Assembly (NCBI GenBank): GCA_023253495.1
Contig: JALRGF010000051.1
Location: forward strand, 1 to 8,158
DNA from: Verrucomicrobiales bacterium
Lineage (GTDB): Bacteria > Verrucomicrobiota > Verrucomicrobiia > Verrucomicrobiales > V1-33
DNA length: 8,158 nt
Direction: 5' to 3'
The translations under genes and the position numbers were made by a program. Shown here in pieces: positions 1-6,696 of this stretch (the first letter of the stretch is position 1; each line of letters starts with the position of its first letter). Below the pieces are notes generated by a model that saw nothing but the letters and a program-made list of their open reading frames with translations, had not been told where the DNA came from and did not search any database.

Positions 1-489
1 GCCGCCGATGTCGACGATCATGTTGCCGCTGGCTTCCTGGACGGGCAGGCCGACCCCGATGGCGGCGGCCATCGGTTCCTCGATCATGTAGACTTCGCGG
101 GCGCCGGCCTGCAGGGCGCTTTCCTTGACGGCGCGTTTTTCGACTTCGGTGATGCCGGAGGGGACGGCGATGACGACCCGGGGGCGGACCAGTCCGCGGC
201 GGCTGTGCACCTTGCGGATGAAGTGCCGCAGCATGGCTTCCGTGACGTCAAAATCGGCGATCACCCCGTCGCGCAGCGGCCGGATGGCGACAATGTTGCC
301 CGGAGTCCTGCCGAGCATGCGCTTGGCGTCGTCACCGACCGCCAGCACTTCGTTGGTACCGCATTTGACGGCGACGACCGAAGGTTCGCGCAGGACGATC
401 CCGCGGTCCTTGACGTAGACGAGGGTGTTGGCGGTGCCGAGATCGATGCCGATGTCACTGGAAATAAATCCGAAAAATTTGCCGAACAT
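1..489 (-). CDS. mreB: Rod shape-determining protein MreB, N-terminal part (runs off the left edge)
   Basis: MreB is a bacterial actin homologue that polymerises on the inner face of the membrane and guides lateral cell-wall synthesis. The 163 visible codons match subdomain I of the family closely. DIGIDLGTANT at residues 12-22 is the phosphate-1 nucleotide-binding loop. REPSVVAV follows at about residues 34-41, then GDDAKRMLGRTPGNI (about 52-66), RPLRDGVIADF (about 68-78), VPSGITEVEKRA (about 106-117) and EEPMAAAIG (134-142). VDIGG, the start of the phosphate-2 loop, lies at the window edge. Full-length MreB is about 340-350 residues, so slightly more than half is missing. The ATG at 487-489 is the only plausible start: reading upstream in frame there is no ATG, GTG or TTG before a stop at 592-594. 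No Shine-Dalgarno site precedes it. The gene probably has its own promoter, because an intrinsic terminator separates it from the gene upstream. mreC and mreD often follow mreB but would lie outside the window. Confidence 0.97.
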   Translation of the reverse strand, partial: MFGKFFGFISSDIGIDLGTANTLVYVKDRGIVLREPSVVAVKCGTNEVLAVGDDAKRMLGRTPGNIVAIRPLRDGVIADFDVTEAMLRHFIRKVHSRRGLVRPRVVIAVPSGITEVEKRAVKESALQAGAREVYMIEEPMAAAIGVGLPVQEASGNMIVDIGG

Positions 490-592
490 GCGAGGGAAAG
501 GGGGCGGAAAGACGAGGTGGAAAATGGGGTGATGGCGGCGGTCCGCTCTCCGGCCCGGAGAGGGAGCGCTCGCCCCGACAGAAAGTGTGCAT
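455..592 (-). CDS. Possible 45-codon leader ORF overlapping the mreB start (doubtful)
   Basis: On the minus strand an AGGAGG at 598-603 is followed by two adjacent ATG codons (593-595 and 590-592). The second has a 5-nt spacing, ideal for initiation. The frame runs 45 codons, MHTFCRGERSLSGPES and onward, and is rich in Pro, Ser and Arg. It ends with TGA at 455-457, 35 nt inside mreB and in a different frame. mreB has no ribosome-binding site of its own, so ribosomes ending this frame close to the mreB ATG could in principle reinitiate there. The peptide resembles no family I know, and its composition is what random GC-rich sequence would give. The frame is also open far upstream, to an ATG at 782-784. 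The support is only the ribosome-binding site and the overlap geometry, so it may not be a gene. Confidence 0.2.
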   Translation of the reverse strand: MHTFCRGERSLSGPESGPPPSPHFPPRLSAPFPSHVRQIFRIYFQ

Positions 593-849
593 CATCCCCT
601 CCTGTTCACGCACCCGTACGGGGTGACGGTTGACCACCACCCGCAGCGTCCCCCCGGAAAGACCGGACCTCCGGTCACCCCGGTTCACCACTACGGTGCG
701 AACCGGAAAGAATTCCACAATCCTGAAAGAAATACCCCCCCGGTCAAGCGGAGATTGGCTCCCCACGCCGAAGCACCGGGGCATTTCCGTCGAGGGAATC
801 GGTGAAGGACGGAAGAGACCGGAAACGGAGGTTGTTCAGCGTCAAAAAC
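490..849 (-). promoter_or_regulatory. mreB leader/promoter region with inverted repeats and a small upstream ORF
   Basis: This stretch of about 360 nt between the terminator at 861-890 and the mreB start holds no recognised gene. It must contain the mreB promoter, but I see no convincing -35/-10 pair on the minus strand; one TTGACC has no matching -10 at normal spacing. Structure that is visible: a perfect inverted repeat CTCTCCGG-C-CCGGAGAG at 546-562; a 10-bp palindrome CCCGTACGGG at 613-622; an inverted repeat GACCGGA-CC-TCCGGTC at 661-676; and arms CCGGTTC/GAACCGG at 680-706. The 11-mers CGGTTGACCAC (627-637) and CGGTTCACCAC (681-691) differ at one base and lie 54 nt apart. An AGGAGG (minus strand, 598-603) sits just ahead of a double ATG that opens a 45-codon frame running into mreB. 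Calling the region regulatory is inference from its position. Confidence 0.5.
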
Positions 850-890
850 ATCAAAAAAAGCGCCCCGATCCGGAAGGCCGGATCGGGGCG
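850..890 (-). terminator. Intrinsic (Rho-independent) terminator after the lectin/Ig repeat gene
   Basis: A perfect 13-bp inverted repeat, CGCCCCGATCCGG and CCGGATCGGGGCG around an AAGG centre, occupies 861-890. Read on the minus strand it is followed at once by CTTTTTTGATGTTTTTG, that is, two T-runs. It lies 53 nt past the stop codon of the large repeat protein (TGA, lower end at 944) and points the same way. It is the only clear terminator in the window and marks off mreB as a separate transcription unit. Confidence 0.93.
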
Positions 891-943
891 TGAGGCGGGG
901 CGTGAGCCCGCGGGGCCGGCGGGCCCGGCTGGGCGGAGACCGA

Positions 944-3900
944 TCAGCGGGCGGCCCGGAAGTACAGGCGGCCGTTGGTCGGCATCGGGACGCGGTACGG
1001 GCTGGAGGCGCCCTGGACCGGTTGCCACGAGTTGGTGGTCAGGTCGAGGGAACTCTGGAGGGTACCGGTGTAGGTGATGACGAGATCTCCGCCGGAGACG
1101 GCAATGCTGATGGAGCCGGGGCCATTGGCGGCGGTGGTGGTGGTGAGGTTGATGTTGTCGATGAAGGCGTTTTCATTCAGACCGCCGGTGCGGGCGGCCC
1201 AGACGAAGCTGGCGCCGCTGAGCGGGGAGAAGCCGGGCACCGGCACATCGTAGAAGATGACCTCATTGTTGAACCAGACATCGGCCGTGGCGTCGCTGTC
1301 GAGTTTGATGACGACCGGGAAGTATTCCGGGTCGCTGAGCAGGGCGGAAAACGGCATGGTCCTCTCGGCGAGCAGGTTACCCTGCCACTTGAGCGAGATG
1401 CCGGGCAGGTCCACAGCACTGTTCTGATAGGTGTCGAAGGACACGATCAGACCGTTGCCGCTGCCTTCCTCGCCGAAGACGACGGGGGCGGCGCTGGTGC
1501 CGACGTCGTCGCCCCACACGAAGGACATGCCGTCGGCCGGGGTGGCGGTGCCGCCGCCGATGCGCAGGGCGAAGGAGGCGGTCATGGAGGTGACCGGCTC
1601 ACCGCCATTGAAGTCGTCGATGACGAGCACTCCCTGAAGGCTGTTTTCGGCGGTGGTCAAGCTGCCGAAGCCGGAGCCGCCGACGCCTTCGCCGGTCCCC
1701 TCGGAGGCGGTCCCGCCGAAGCCGTACGTCAGGCTGCCGGGGGAGTCGAAATCCAGCTGTGCGGTGGGCGGCGGCAGCGTGGGATCGATGACCGTGAGCA
1801 CGGCGATGGCGCTTTCGACGCTGCTGGTCAGGCCGGTGGCCACCGCGCGGTACTGGCGCCCGTTGTCGGCGAGACTGGTGGCGGCGGTGGTGAACGAGTC
1901 GCCGGTGGCGCCCGGGATATTGGAGAAGGCCGTGGAGCCGGCGGCGGCGGTCTGCCATTGCCAGGTCGTCTGACCGGGGTCGTTGACGGCCACGGTAAAG
2001 GTTGCGGGCGTTCCGGCGAGCACGCCGGTACTGGCCGGCTGGCGCGTGATGATGACCGGACCGATGTAATTGGCGGTATTGATCACGACGTTGTCGACCC
2101 AGTGGGTCTCGAAGGCGCCGCCGGTGCGGGCGGCCAGGTTGAAGCGGCCGTTGGCCAGACCCGTCCAGGCCGGCAGGGGCACGTTGTGGAAGACGACCAC
2201 CCCGTTGAACATCACATCGACGGTGCCGTCATTTTCCACCCGCACGCCGACTTTCGCCCAGTCCAGCGGCTGGAGGAACGCGCGGGAGACCCGCACATCG
2301 GGCACGACCAGGGCACCGCGATACTTGAGGCCGATGGCCGGGGCCTCGCCGCCGCCGTTGTCGTAGGTATCGAAGGTGACGATCAGGCCGGTACCGGCGC
2401 CTTCCTCGGCGCCGGTGTTGATGGTGCCGGCGGGCACGTCGGCGCCCCAGCTCAGGCTGAAGCCGTCGGCCGGGGTGCCCGGCACCGAGGTGCCGGAGGC
2501 CGTCAGGTTGACGTCAAAGGTGGCGGTCAGCGCCCCCTGGGCATTGGCTCCGGAGAAGTTTTCGATGACGAGCGCGCTGTTCTGGCTGCCGGCGGCTTCA
2601 GTGAGCGAGAGGAAGCCCGAGTCCTCCACCCCGCCATTGGGCGAGAAGGCGGCATTGCCGTAGGTGGCGATGGTCGCGGCGGCGGCCGCCCCGGTGTTGG
2701 TCAGGTCGCCGGTGTTAAAGTCGAGGACCACATCAGGAGTGCCGGCCACACCGAAATGGATGACCGTGAGCAGCGCCTCGCGGCTGGTGGCGGTGGAGCC
2801 GCCGACGGTGACGATGGCTCGGTAAAGAGCGCCGTTGTCGGCCGCGGTCAGCGGCGCCGTGGTGAGCGTCAGGGAGGTGGCACCCGGAATGTCACTGAAA
2901 CCGGCGGCGCCGGCATCGCGTTTCTGCCATTTCACGGCGGCCGGGGGCGTGGCGTAGTTGGCGACCAGGGCAAAGGTGGCGGGACCACCGGTGATGGCGA
3001 CCAGGTCGTCCGGTTCATCAGTGATCTGCACCGGCCCGGCGTACGTGGTGGTGGCCAGACGGACGGTGTCGATCTCATGCTTCTGGTTCAGACCACCGGT
3101 CCGGGCGTAAAAACCGAACTGGCCGCCGGCCAGCGCCGTCCATCCGGGGACTGCCACGTTGTCAAAGTACAGACGACCGTTGACCGCGACGGAGACGAGG
3201 CCGCTCGCGTCCAAGCGCACCCGCACCGGCACGAAATCAAGATCGGTAAAAAACTCCCAAGGCGAGACCTTCACCGAGGCGAGCACGGTGTCGCCCCACT
3301 TCAGGTCGAGGCTGGGAGCTTCACCGATGCCATTGAGCGGGTTGCCATCGGCATTGTCATAGACATCGAAGCAGACGCGCAGCCCGTTGCCCGCGCCTTC
3401 CTCGGCTTCGCCCAGCGCGGCGGCCGGAAGATTGGAGGCCCAGTTGAAGCTGAATCCGTCAGCCGGCGGTGTGGTGCCCGACCCCATGCGCAGCTCAAAG
3501 GCGGCCGCCATCGAGGAAATCGACGCTCCCGCATCCAGGTCGTTGAGGAGCAGGGCTCCCGACAAGCTGTTGACCGCATCGGTCAGCTGCACAAAACCGG
3601 TCGGATCAACCAGGGCGCTGCCAAACAGCGAGCCTTCGGCCGGAGGCACCGCGCCGCCATCGAACGACTGCGTATACTCGTAGGCCGGCTCGGGCAGGGC
3701 GCTCACCGTCAGGGTGACCTCGTTGGAATAGGTGATGCCGGCACCGTCGGCGACCGCCAGGCGGTAAACCGCACCGTTGTCCGCGGCCGCCACCGGGTCG
3801 GCCGAGATGTAATCCCGGCTGGTGGCGCCGGCGATCGGCGCGAAGGTCGTGGCTCCGGGAGCCTTGCGTTCCCATTGGAAGCTGGTGACCACGGCTTCGT

Positions 3901-4720
3901 TGGCCAGCAACGCGTAAAACCGGGCCCGCGACCCGGGAAGGAAAGACGACGACTGAGGCTGGTGGACGAAGGCGGCGAGCAGCCCGCCGGTCGTGGTGGT
4001 CAGGCTGAGGTCATCGATGAACACATTGATGTTCAGCCCGCCGGTACGGGCGCCGAATCCGAAACGCGCGCCAGCCACCGGTTCGTATGGAGTGTACAGA
4101 TTGTCGATGAAGCGGACGCCGTCGAGCACCACGTCGAGCGACCCATCCGGATCCAGTTTGATCTGGACGTCGGCGAAGGCGGGGGTGCCGCCCTCACCGG
4201 TGGTCATCTGATTGAGGGTCGGCCGCACTTCGGCGACCTGCACGTTGTTCCAGCGGATGGTGATGGCCGGAGCTTCTCCCGCGCCATTGTTAGGGTCGCC
4301 ATCGGTGTTGTCGTAGATGTCAAAGGCGACGACCAGGCCGGTGCCGGCGCCTTCCTCGCCCCAGCTGGCATCGGGAAGATCAGCGCCGAGACAGAAACTC
4401 CATCCGTCAGCCGGCGGGCTGCTTCCGCCACCGGCGCGGAGCTTGAAGGTGGCATTGAAGCCGTTGACCGGCGCTCCGCCATCAAGGTCCTCGATGACAA
4501 AGGCACCCTGCAGGCTGTTGACGTTTTTGACGACCTTGAGGGCGCCGCCGGCGAACCCGCCGGCCGGTTCCACGACCGCGCTGCCGAAAGCCGCGGTACC
4601 GGGCGGGATGGCGCCGTCATTGAAATCGAGATTCAGGGACCCCGCCATGAGAGGGGCGGGCGCGACGAGGACGGCGCAGACAGCGGGCCAGCGGCCCGGC
4701 CGCAGAGGCTGGATTTTCAT
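944..4720 (-). CDS. Large secreted protein with four L-type-lectin-like domains alternating with three Ig-like domains
   Basis: This 1258-residue protein is not a named gene. The start at 4718-4720 gives a signal peptide: MKIQPLRPGR, then a hydrophobic stretch ending LMA at about residue 26. An in-frame ATG at 4784-4786 would add 22 residues ahead of it and spoil the signal. Four ConA-like jelly-roll modules lie at about residues 28-243, 348-560, 663-886 and 986-1195. Each has PADG-(F/W/M)-S, then (E)EG(A/S)G(T/N)GL, FD-x-Y-(D/Q)-N, and ends in ARTGG; the pattern resembles legume/bacterial L-type lectins. Three Ig-like modules (about 253-339, 563-653, 889-978) share W or WQ, a FxxIPGAT-like turn, and DNG-x-x-YR-x-x-V. 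The tail (about 1200-1258: TLQSS, SW, GASSPY, final YFRAAR) resembles C-terminal modules common in verrucomicrobial exported proteins. There is no hydrophobic anchor, PEP-CTERM, LPXTG or catalytic domain. The likely role is extracellular or surface glycan binding or adhesion; the ligand is unknown. No Shine-Dalgarno site is seen. Upstream spacing of 126 nt leaves room for a promoter. Confidence 0.9.
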   Translation of the reverse strand: MKIQPLRPGRWPAVCAVLVAPAPLMAGSLNLDFNDGAIPPGTAAFGSAVVEPAGGFAGGALKVVKNVNSLQGAFVIEDLDGGAPVNGFNATFKLRAGGGSSPPADGWSFCLGADLPDASWGEEGAGTGLVVAFDIYDNTDGDPNNGAGEAPAITIRWNNVQVAEVRPTLNQMTTGEGGTPAFADVQIKLDPDGSLDVVLDGVRFIDNLYTPYEPVAGARFGFGARTGGLNINVFIDDLSLTTTTGGLLAAFVHQPQSSSFLPGSRARFYALLANEAVVTSFQWERKAPGATTFAPIAGATSRDYISADPVAAADNGAVYRLAVADGAGITYSNEVTLTVSALPEPAYEYTQSFDGGAVPPAEGSLFGSALVDPTGFVQLTDAVNSLSGALLLNDLDAGASISSMAAAFELRMGSGTTPPADGFSFNWASNLPAAALGEAEEGAGNGLRVCFDVYDNADGNPLNGIGEAPSLDLKWGDTVLASVKVSPWEFFTDLDFVPVRVRLDASGLVSVAVNGRLYFDNVAVPGWTALAGGQFGFYARTGGLNQKHEIDTVRLATTTYAGPVQITDEPDDLVAITGGPATFALVANYATPPAAVKWQKRDAGAAGFSDIPGATSLTLTTAPLTAADNGALYRAIVTVGGSTATSREALLTVIHFGVAGTPDVVLDFNTGDLTNTGAAAAATIATYGNAAFSPNGGVEDSGFLSLTEAAGSQNSALVIENFSGANAQGALTATFDVNLTASGTSVPGTPADGFSLSWGADVPAGTINTGAEEGAGTGLIVTFDTYDNGGGEAPAIGLKYRGALVVPDVRVSRAFLQPLDWAKVGVRVENDGTVDVMFNGVVVFHNVPLPAWTGLANGRFNLAARTGGAFETHWVDNVVINTANYIGPVIITRQPASTGVLAGTPATFTVAVNDPGQTTWQWQTAAAGSTAFSNIPGATGDSFTTAATSLADNGRQYRAVATGLTSSVESAIAVLTVIDPTLPPPTAQLDFDSPGSLTYGFGGTASEGTGEGVGGSGFGSLTTAENSLQGVLVIDDFNGGEPVTSMTASFALRIGGGTATPADGMSFVWGDDVGTSAAPVVFGEEGSGNGLIVSFDTYQNSAVDLPGISLKWQGNLLAERTMPFSALLSDPEYFPVVIKLDSDATADVWFNNEVIFYDVPVPGFSPLSGASFVWAARTGGLNENAFIDNINLTTTTAANGPGSISIAVSGGDLVITYTGTLQSSLDLTTNSWQPVQGASSPYRVPMPTNGRLYFRAAR
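1136..4639 (-). repeat. Internal tandem repeat: lectin-like plus Ig-like unit of about 318 codons, 3.5 copies
   Basis: Within the large gene the same two-domain unit recurs with a period of roughly 940-1000 bp. Lectin-like modules map to about 3992-4639, 3041-3679, 2063-2734 and 1136-1765. Ig-like modules map to about 3704-3964, 2762-3034 and 1787-2056. A conserved plus-strand 8-mer CTTCCTCG, antisense to the EEG codons, recurs at 4351, 3397, 2401 and 1465, giving spacings of 954, 996 and 936. The stretches around 4331-4358 and 2381-2408 differ at only two of 28 positions. The last copy lacks an Ig module and is followed by the C-terminal tail. Copies have diverged strongly in protein sequence, so the array is old or under selection to diversify, not a fresh slippage product. 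Confidence 0.85.
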
Positions 4721-4846
4721 GGGGTTTCGGGTGAGGGGTTGCGGGAGAGGCCGGTGATTCCGGGCAAAACCCGGGACAGCCACCATACCATCGCTCTTTT
4801 CTCCGCCACCCGCCAGAAAAATCCGGCACCCGCACCCGTCGCCCGC
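4721..4846 (-). other. Intergenic spacer upstream of the lectin/Ig repeat gene
   Basis: This 126-nt gap separates the PEP-hydrolase-family gene from the secreted repeat protein. It holds a small inverted repeat with arms CCGGG (4760-4764) and CCCGG (4770-4774), too short and without a T-run on the minus strand to be an intrinsic terminator. A short T-run on the minus strand (4817-4821) lacks a stem of convincing quality in front of it. I find no consensus promoter. Whether transcription from the pyr genes reads through into the lectin gene cannot be settled from sequence alone. Confidence 0.4.
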
Positions 4847-5728
4847 CTACCGGCCCACCGTTCCGGCCGAGGGGCACGGCAGGGCGGTGAAGCGCCGGGT
4901 GAGGTCGGTGAGCGACTGCTCGACCCCCATGCGCTCAAGCGAGCTGGCCCCGACGAACCCGTGGGTGGTGGTGCCGGCCATGACGCGCGCGGCGTCATCG
5001 GGCGTGTTGATCGGGCCGCCGTGGCAGAGGAAAAAGATGTCTTTCCGCACGGTGCTGGCCGCATCAATGATTTCCTGGGTCCGCCGGAGCGTGAAGTCCC
5101 ATGAGACCACGGCGCTGGTCACCCCGATGGATCCGCCCACGGTGGTGCCGACATGCGCGATGATGGCATCCGCTCCGGCCTTGGCCATTTCGATCGCTTC
5201 CTCGGGGGTGGCGACATAGACGACGCTGAAAAGGTCCATGCGCCGGGCCAGCGCGACCATCTCGTATTCCTTTTTCACGCTCATGCCGGTCTCCTCCAGC
5301 ACGCCGCGGAAATGGCCGTCGACAATGGTATGCGTGGGGAAATTGTTCACCCCGGAAAAACCCATTTCCTTGACCTTGCCGAGCCAGTGCCACATGCGCC
5401 GCCGCGGGTCGGTGGCGTGCACGCCGCAGATGACCGGACATTCCTCGACGACCGGGAGCACCTCGTATTCACCGATTTCCATGGCTATGGCGTTGGCGTC
5501 GCCGTAGGCCATCATGCCGGCGGTCGAACCGTGGCCCATCATGCGGAAGCGGCCGCTGTTGTAGATGATGATGAGGTCGGCACCGCCCTTTTCGATGAAT
5601 TTGGCGGAGATGCCGGTGCCGGCGCCGGCGGCGATGATGGCGCGTCCCTGGCCGAGGGTGGCGTGCAGGCGTTCACGGACTTCTTCGCGGGTGTAAGGGT
5701 TTCCTTTTCCGGTCCAGGGGTTGGGCAT
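4847..5728 (-). CDS. Phosphoenolpyruvate-hydrolase-family TIM-barrel protein
   Basis: This 293-residue protein looks like the PEP_hydrolase family (Pfam PF09370), a TIM barrel also found as the C-terminal half of plant/fungal Tm-1-type proteins. Visible family features are GAGTGISAKFIEKGGAD at about 34-50 followed by IYNSGRFRM (phosphate-barrel style N-terminus), CGVHATDP (about 101-108), GVNNFPT (about 126-132), AHVGTTVGGSIG (about 191-202), CHGGPINTP (about 235-243) and GFVGASSLER (about 257-266). The length fits a stand-alone family member, with a short unconserved tail after about residue 280. The start ATG at 5726-5728 sits ahead of the conserved region; no Shine-Dalgarno site is visible. 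It begins 29 nt after the pyrB stop on the same strand, so co-transcription with pyrRB is likely. No Tm-1-like ATP-binding (UPF0261) partner is in the window. The biochemical activity of this family is poorly established, so the name is a family label and not a proven reaction. Confidence 0.85.
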   Translation of the reverse strand: MPNPWTGKGNPYTREEVRERLHATLGQGRAIIAAGAGTGISAKFIEKGGADLIIIYNSGRFRMMGHGSTAGMMAYGDANAIAMEIGEYEVLPVVEECPVICGVHATDPRRRMWHWLGKVKEMGFSGVNNFPTHTIVDGHFRGVLEETGMSVKKEYEMVALARRMDLFSVVYVATPEEAIEMAKAGADAIIAHVGTTVGGSIGVTSAVVSWDFTLRRTQEIIDAASTVRKDIFFLCHGGPINTPDDAARVMAGTTTHGFVGASSLERMGVEQSLTDLTRRFTALPCPSAGTVGR

Positions 5729-5757
5729 GGCAGTGCGGGGTGGTGGGTGCTGTGGGT

Positions 5758-6696
5758 TCAGGATGAAGAGGTGGCCGGCTGAAGCCAGTGGAGGCAGGCC
5801 ATGCGGATGGCGATGCCGTTTTCCACCTGCTGGTTGATCAGGCAGCGGTCGTAGGACATGACGGCGTCGACCAGTTCCACGCCGCGGTTCACCGGGCCCG
5901 GGTGCATCAGGTACAGCCCTTCTCCGGCAATGCGCGCAAAGCGTTCGTCGGTCACGCCGTAGTGCCGGTGGTATTCGCCGAGGCTGGGGAAAAACGGATC
6001 GTCCCCGAGGCGCTCGTTCTGGATGCGCAGCAGATAAATGACATCCGGTTGCCAGTGCAGGGCCTCGTCAAAAGTGCGGAATTTGCGCAGCCAGTCCCAG
6101 CGGGTGTCGGGAATCAGCGTGCCCGGACCAAGCACCGCCACCTCCGCACCCAGACGGTGGAAAATCGTGCTTGTCGAGCGGGCCACCCGCGAGTGCAGCA
6201 GGTCGCCGACAATGAGAATGCGCCGCCCGGAGAGGTCCGGCCAGATTTCCCGGAGGGTGAAGGCGTCGAGCAGCGCCTGGGTCGGGTGCGCGTGCCATCC
6301 GTCGCCGGCATTGATCACGCTGGCGCGGCTGTGCCTCGCGATCAGGCTGGCCACGCCGGAGGCGCTGTGGCGCACGATGATGCAGTCGACCTGCATGGAC
6401 TCCAGAGTTTCGACGGTATCGAGGATCGATTCGCCTTTGACCACGCTGGAGGTGGAGACGGAAAAGTGGGTGACGTCAGCGGAGAGACGGCTGGCGGCGA
6501 TTTCGAAGGACGAGAGCGTGCGGGTCGACGGTTCGTAGAAGAGGGTGAGCACATGCCGGCCGCGGAGGGTCGGCACCTTTTTCACGCGCCTCCGGAAGAG
6601 CGCCTTGAACTGCGCGGCATTGGAAAGCACCAGTTCGATTTCCTCATCGGCCAGAGGTGCGATGGACAACAGGTCTTTGCGGCGGGGAATGCTCAT
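5758..6696 (-). CDS. pyrB: Aspartate carbamoyltransferase, catalytic chain
   Basis: PyrB condenses carbamoyl phosphate with L-aspartate to give N-carbamoyl-aspartate, the committed step of de novo pyrimidine synthesis in the cytoplasm. The 312-residue length is normal for a catalytic chain. Carbamoyl-phosphate-binding STRT is at residues 57-60 inside FYEPSTRTLSSFE, the KGES loop is at 87-90, and NAGDGWHAHPTQALLD (about 129-144) carries the HPTQ motif. The second domain has a GD-LLHSRVARS stretch (about 164-174), LLRIQNER (about 222-229) and HPGPVNRG (265-272), then QQVENGIAIRMA near the end. The ATG at 6694-6696 overlaps the pyrR stop as ATGA. It is preceded by AAGGAGG on the minus strand (6704-6710) at about 7 nt, which fixes the start; an in-frame extension to 6831 would run into pyrR. 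All catalytic motifs look intact. No regulatory chain gene (pyrI) or dihydroorotase gene (pyrC) is adjacent. Confidence 0.97.
   Translation of the reverse strand: MSIPRRKDLLSIAPLADEEIELVLSNAAQFKALFRRRVKKVPTLRGRHVLTLFYEPSTRTLSSFEIAASRLSADVTHFSVSTSSVVKGESILDTVETLESMQVDCIIVRHSASGVASLIARHSRASVINAGDGWHAHPTQALLDAFTLREIWPDLSGRRILIVGDLLHSRVARSTSTIFHRLGAEVAVLGPGTLIPDTRWDWLRKFRTFDEALHWQPDVIYLLRIQNERLGDDPFFPSLGEYHRHYGVTDERFARIAGEGLYLMHPGPVNRGVELVDAVMSYDRCLINQQVENGIAIRMACLHWLQPATSSS

Noticed and set aside
720..755. TTGACC as a -35 element for mreB
   Set aside because: No sequence near TATAAT is found at 16-18 nt from it on the minus strand, so a promoter call would be unsupported.
455..784. 109-codon minus-strand frame from 784, including two VVVNR stretches
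   Set aside because: The upstream part has no ribosome-binding site or family resemblance. The repeated VVVNR comes from the paired 11-mers in the DNA. Only the short part after the AGGAGG was kept, at low confidence.
4721..4786. Extended start of the lectin/Ig protein at 4784-4786
   Set aside because: It would place 22 polar, Pro/Arg-containing residues before a good signal peptide; the start at 4718-4720 gives a normal export signal.
4760..4821. Possible terminator between the TIM-barrel gene and the lectin gene
   Set aside because: The 5-bp stem (4760-4774) has no T-run after it on the minus strand, and the T-run at 4817-4821 has no clean stem before it.
890..5104. 1404-codon open frame on the plus strand
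   Set aside because: It lies antisense to the lectin/Ig gene and part of the TIM-barrel gene. Its product is Gly/Ala/Asp/Arg-rich without any domain, and the opposite strand has a signal peptide and clear repeated domains. It is a GC-rich shadow frame.
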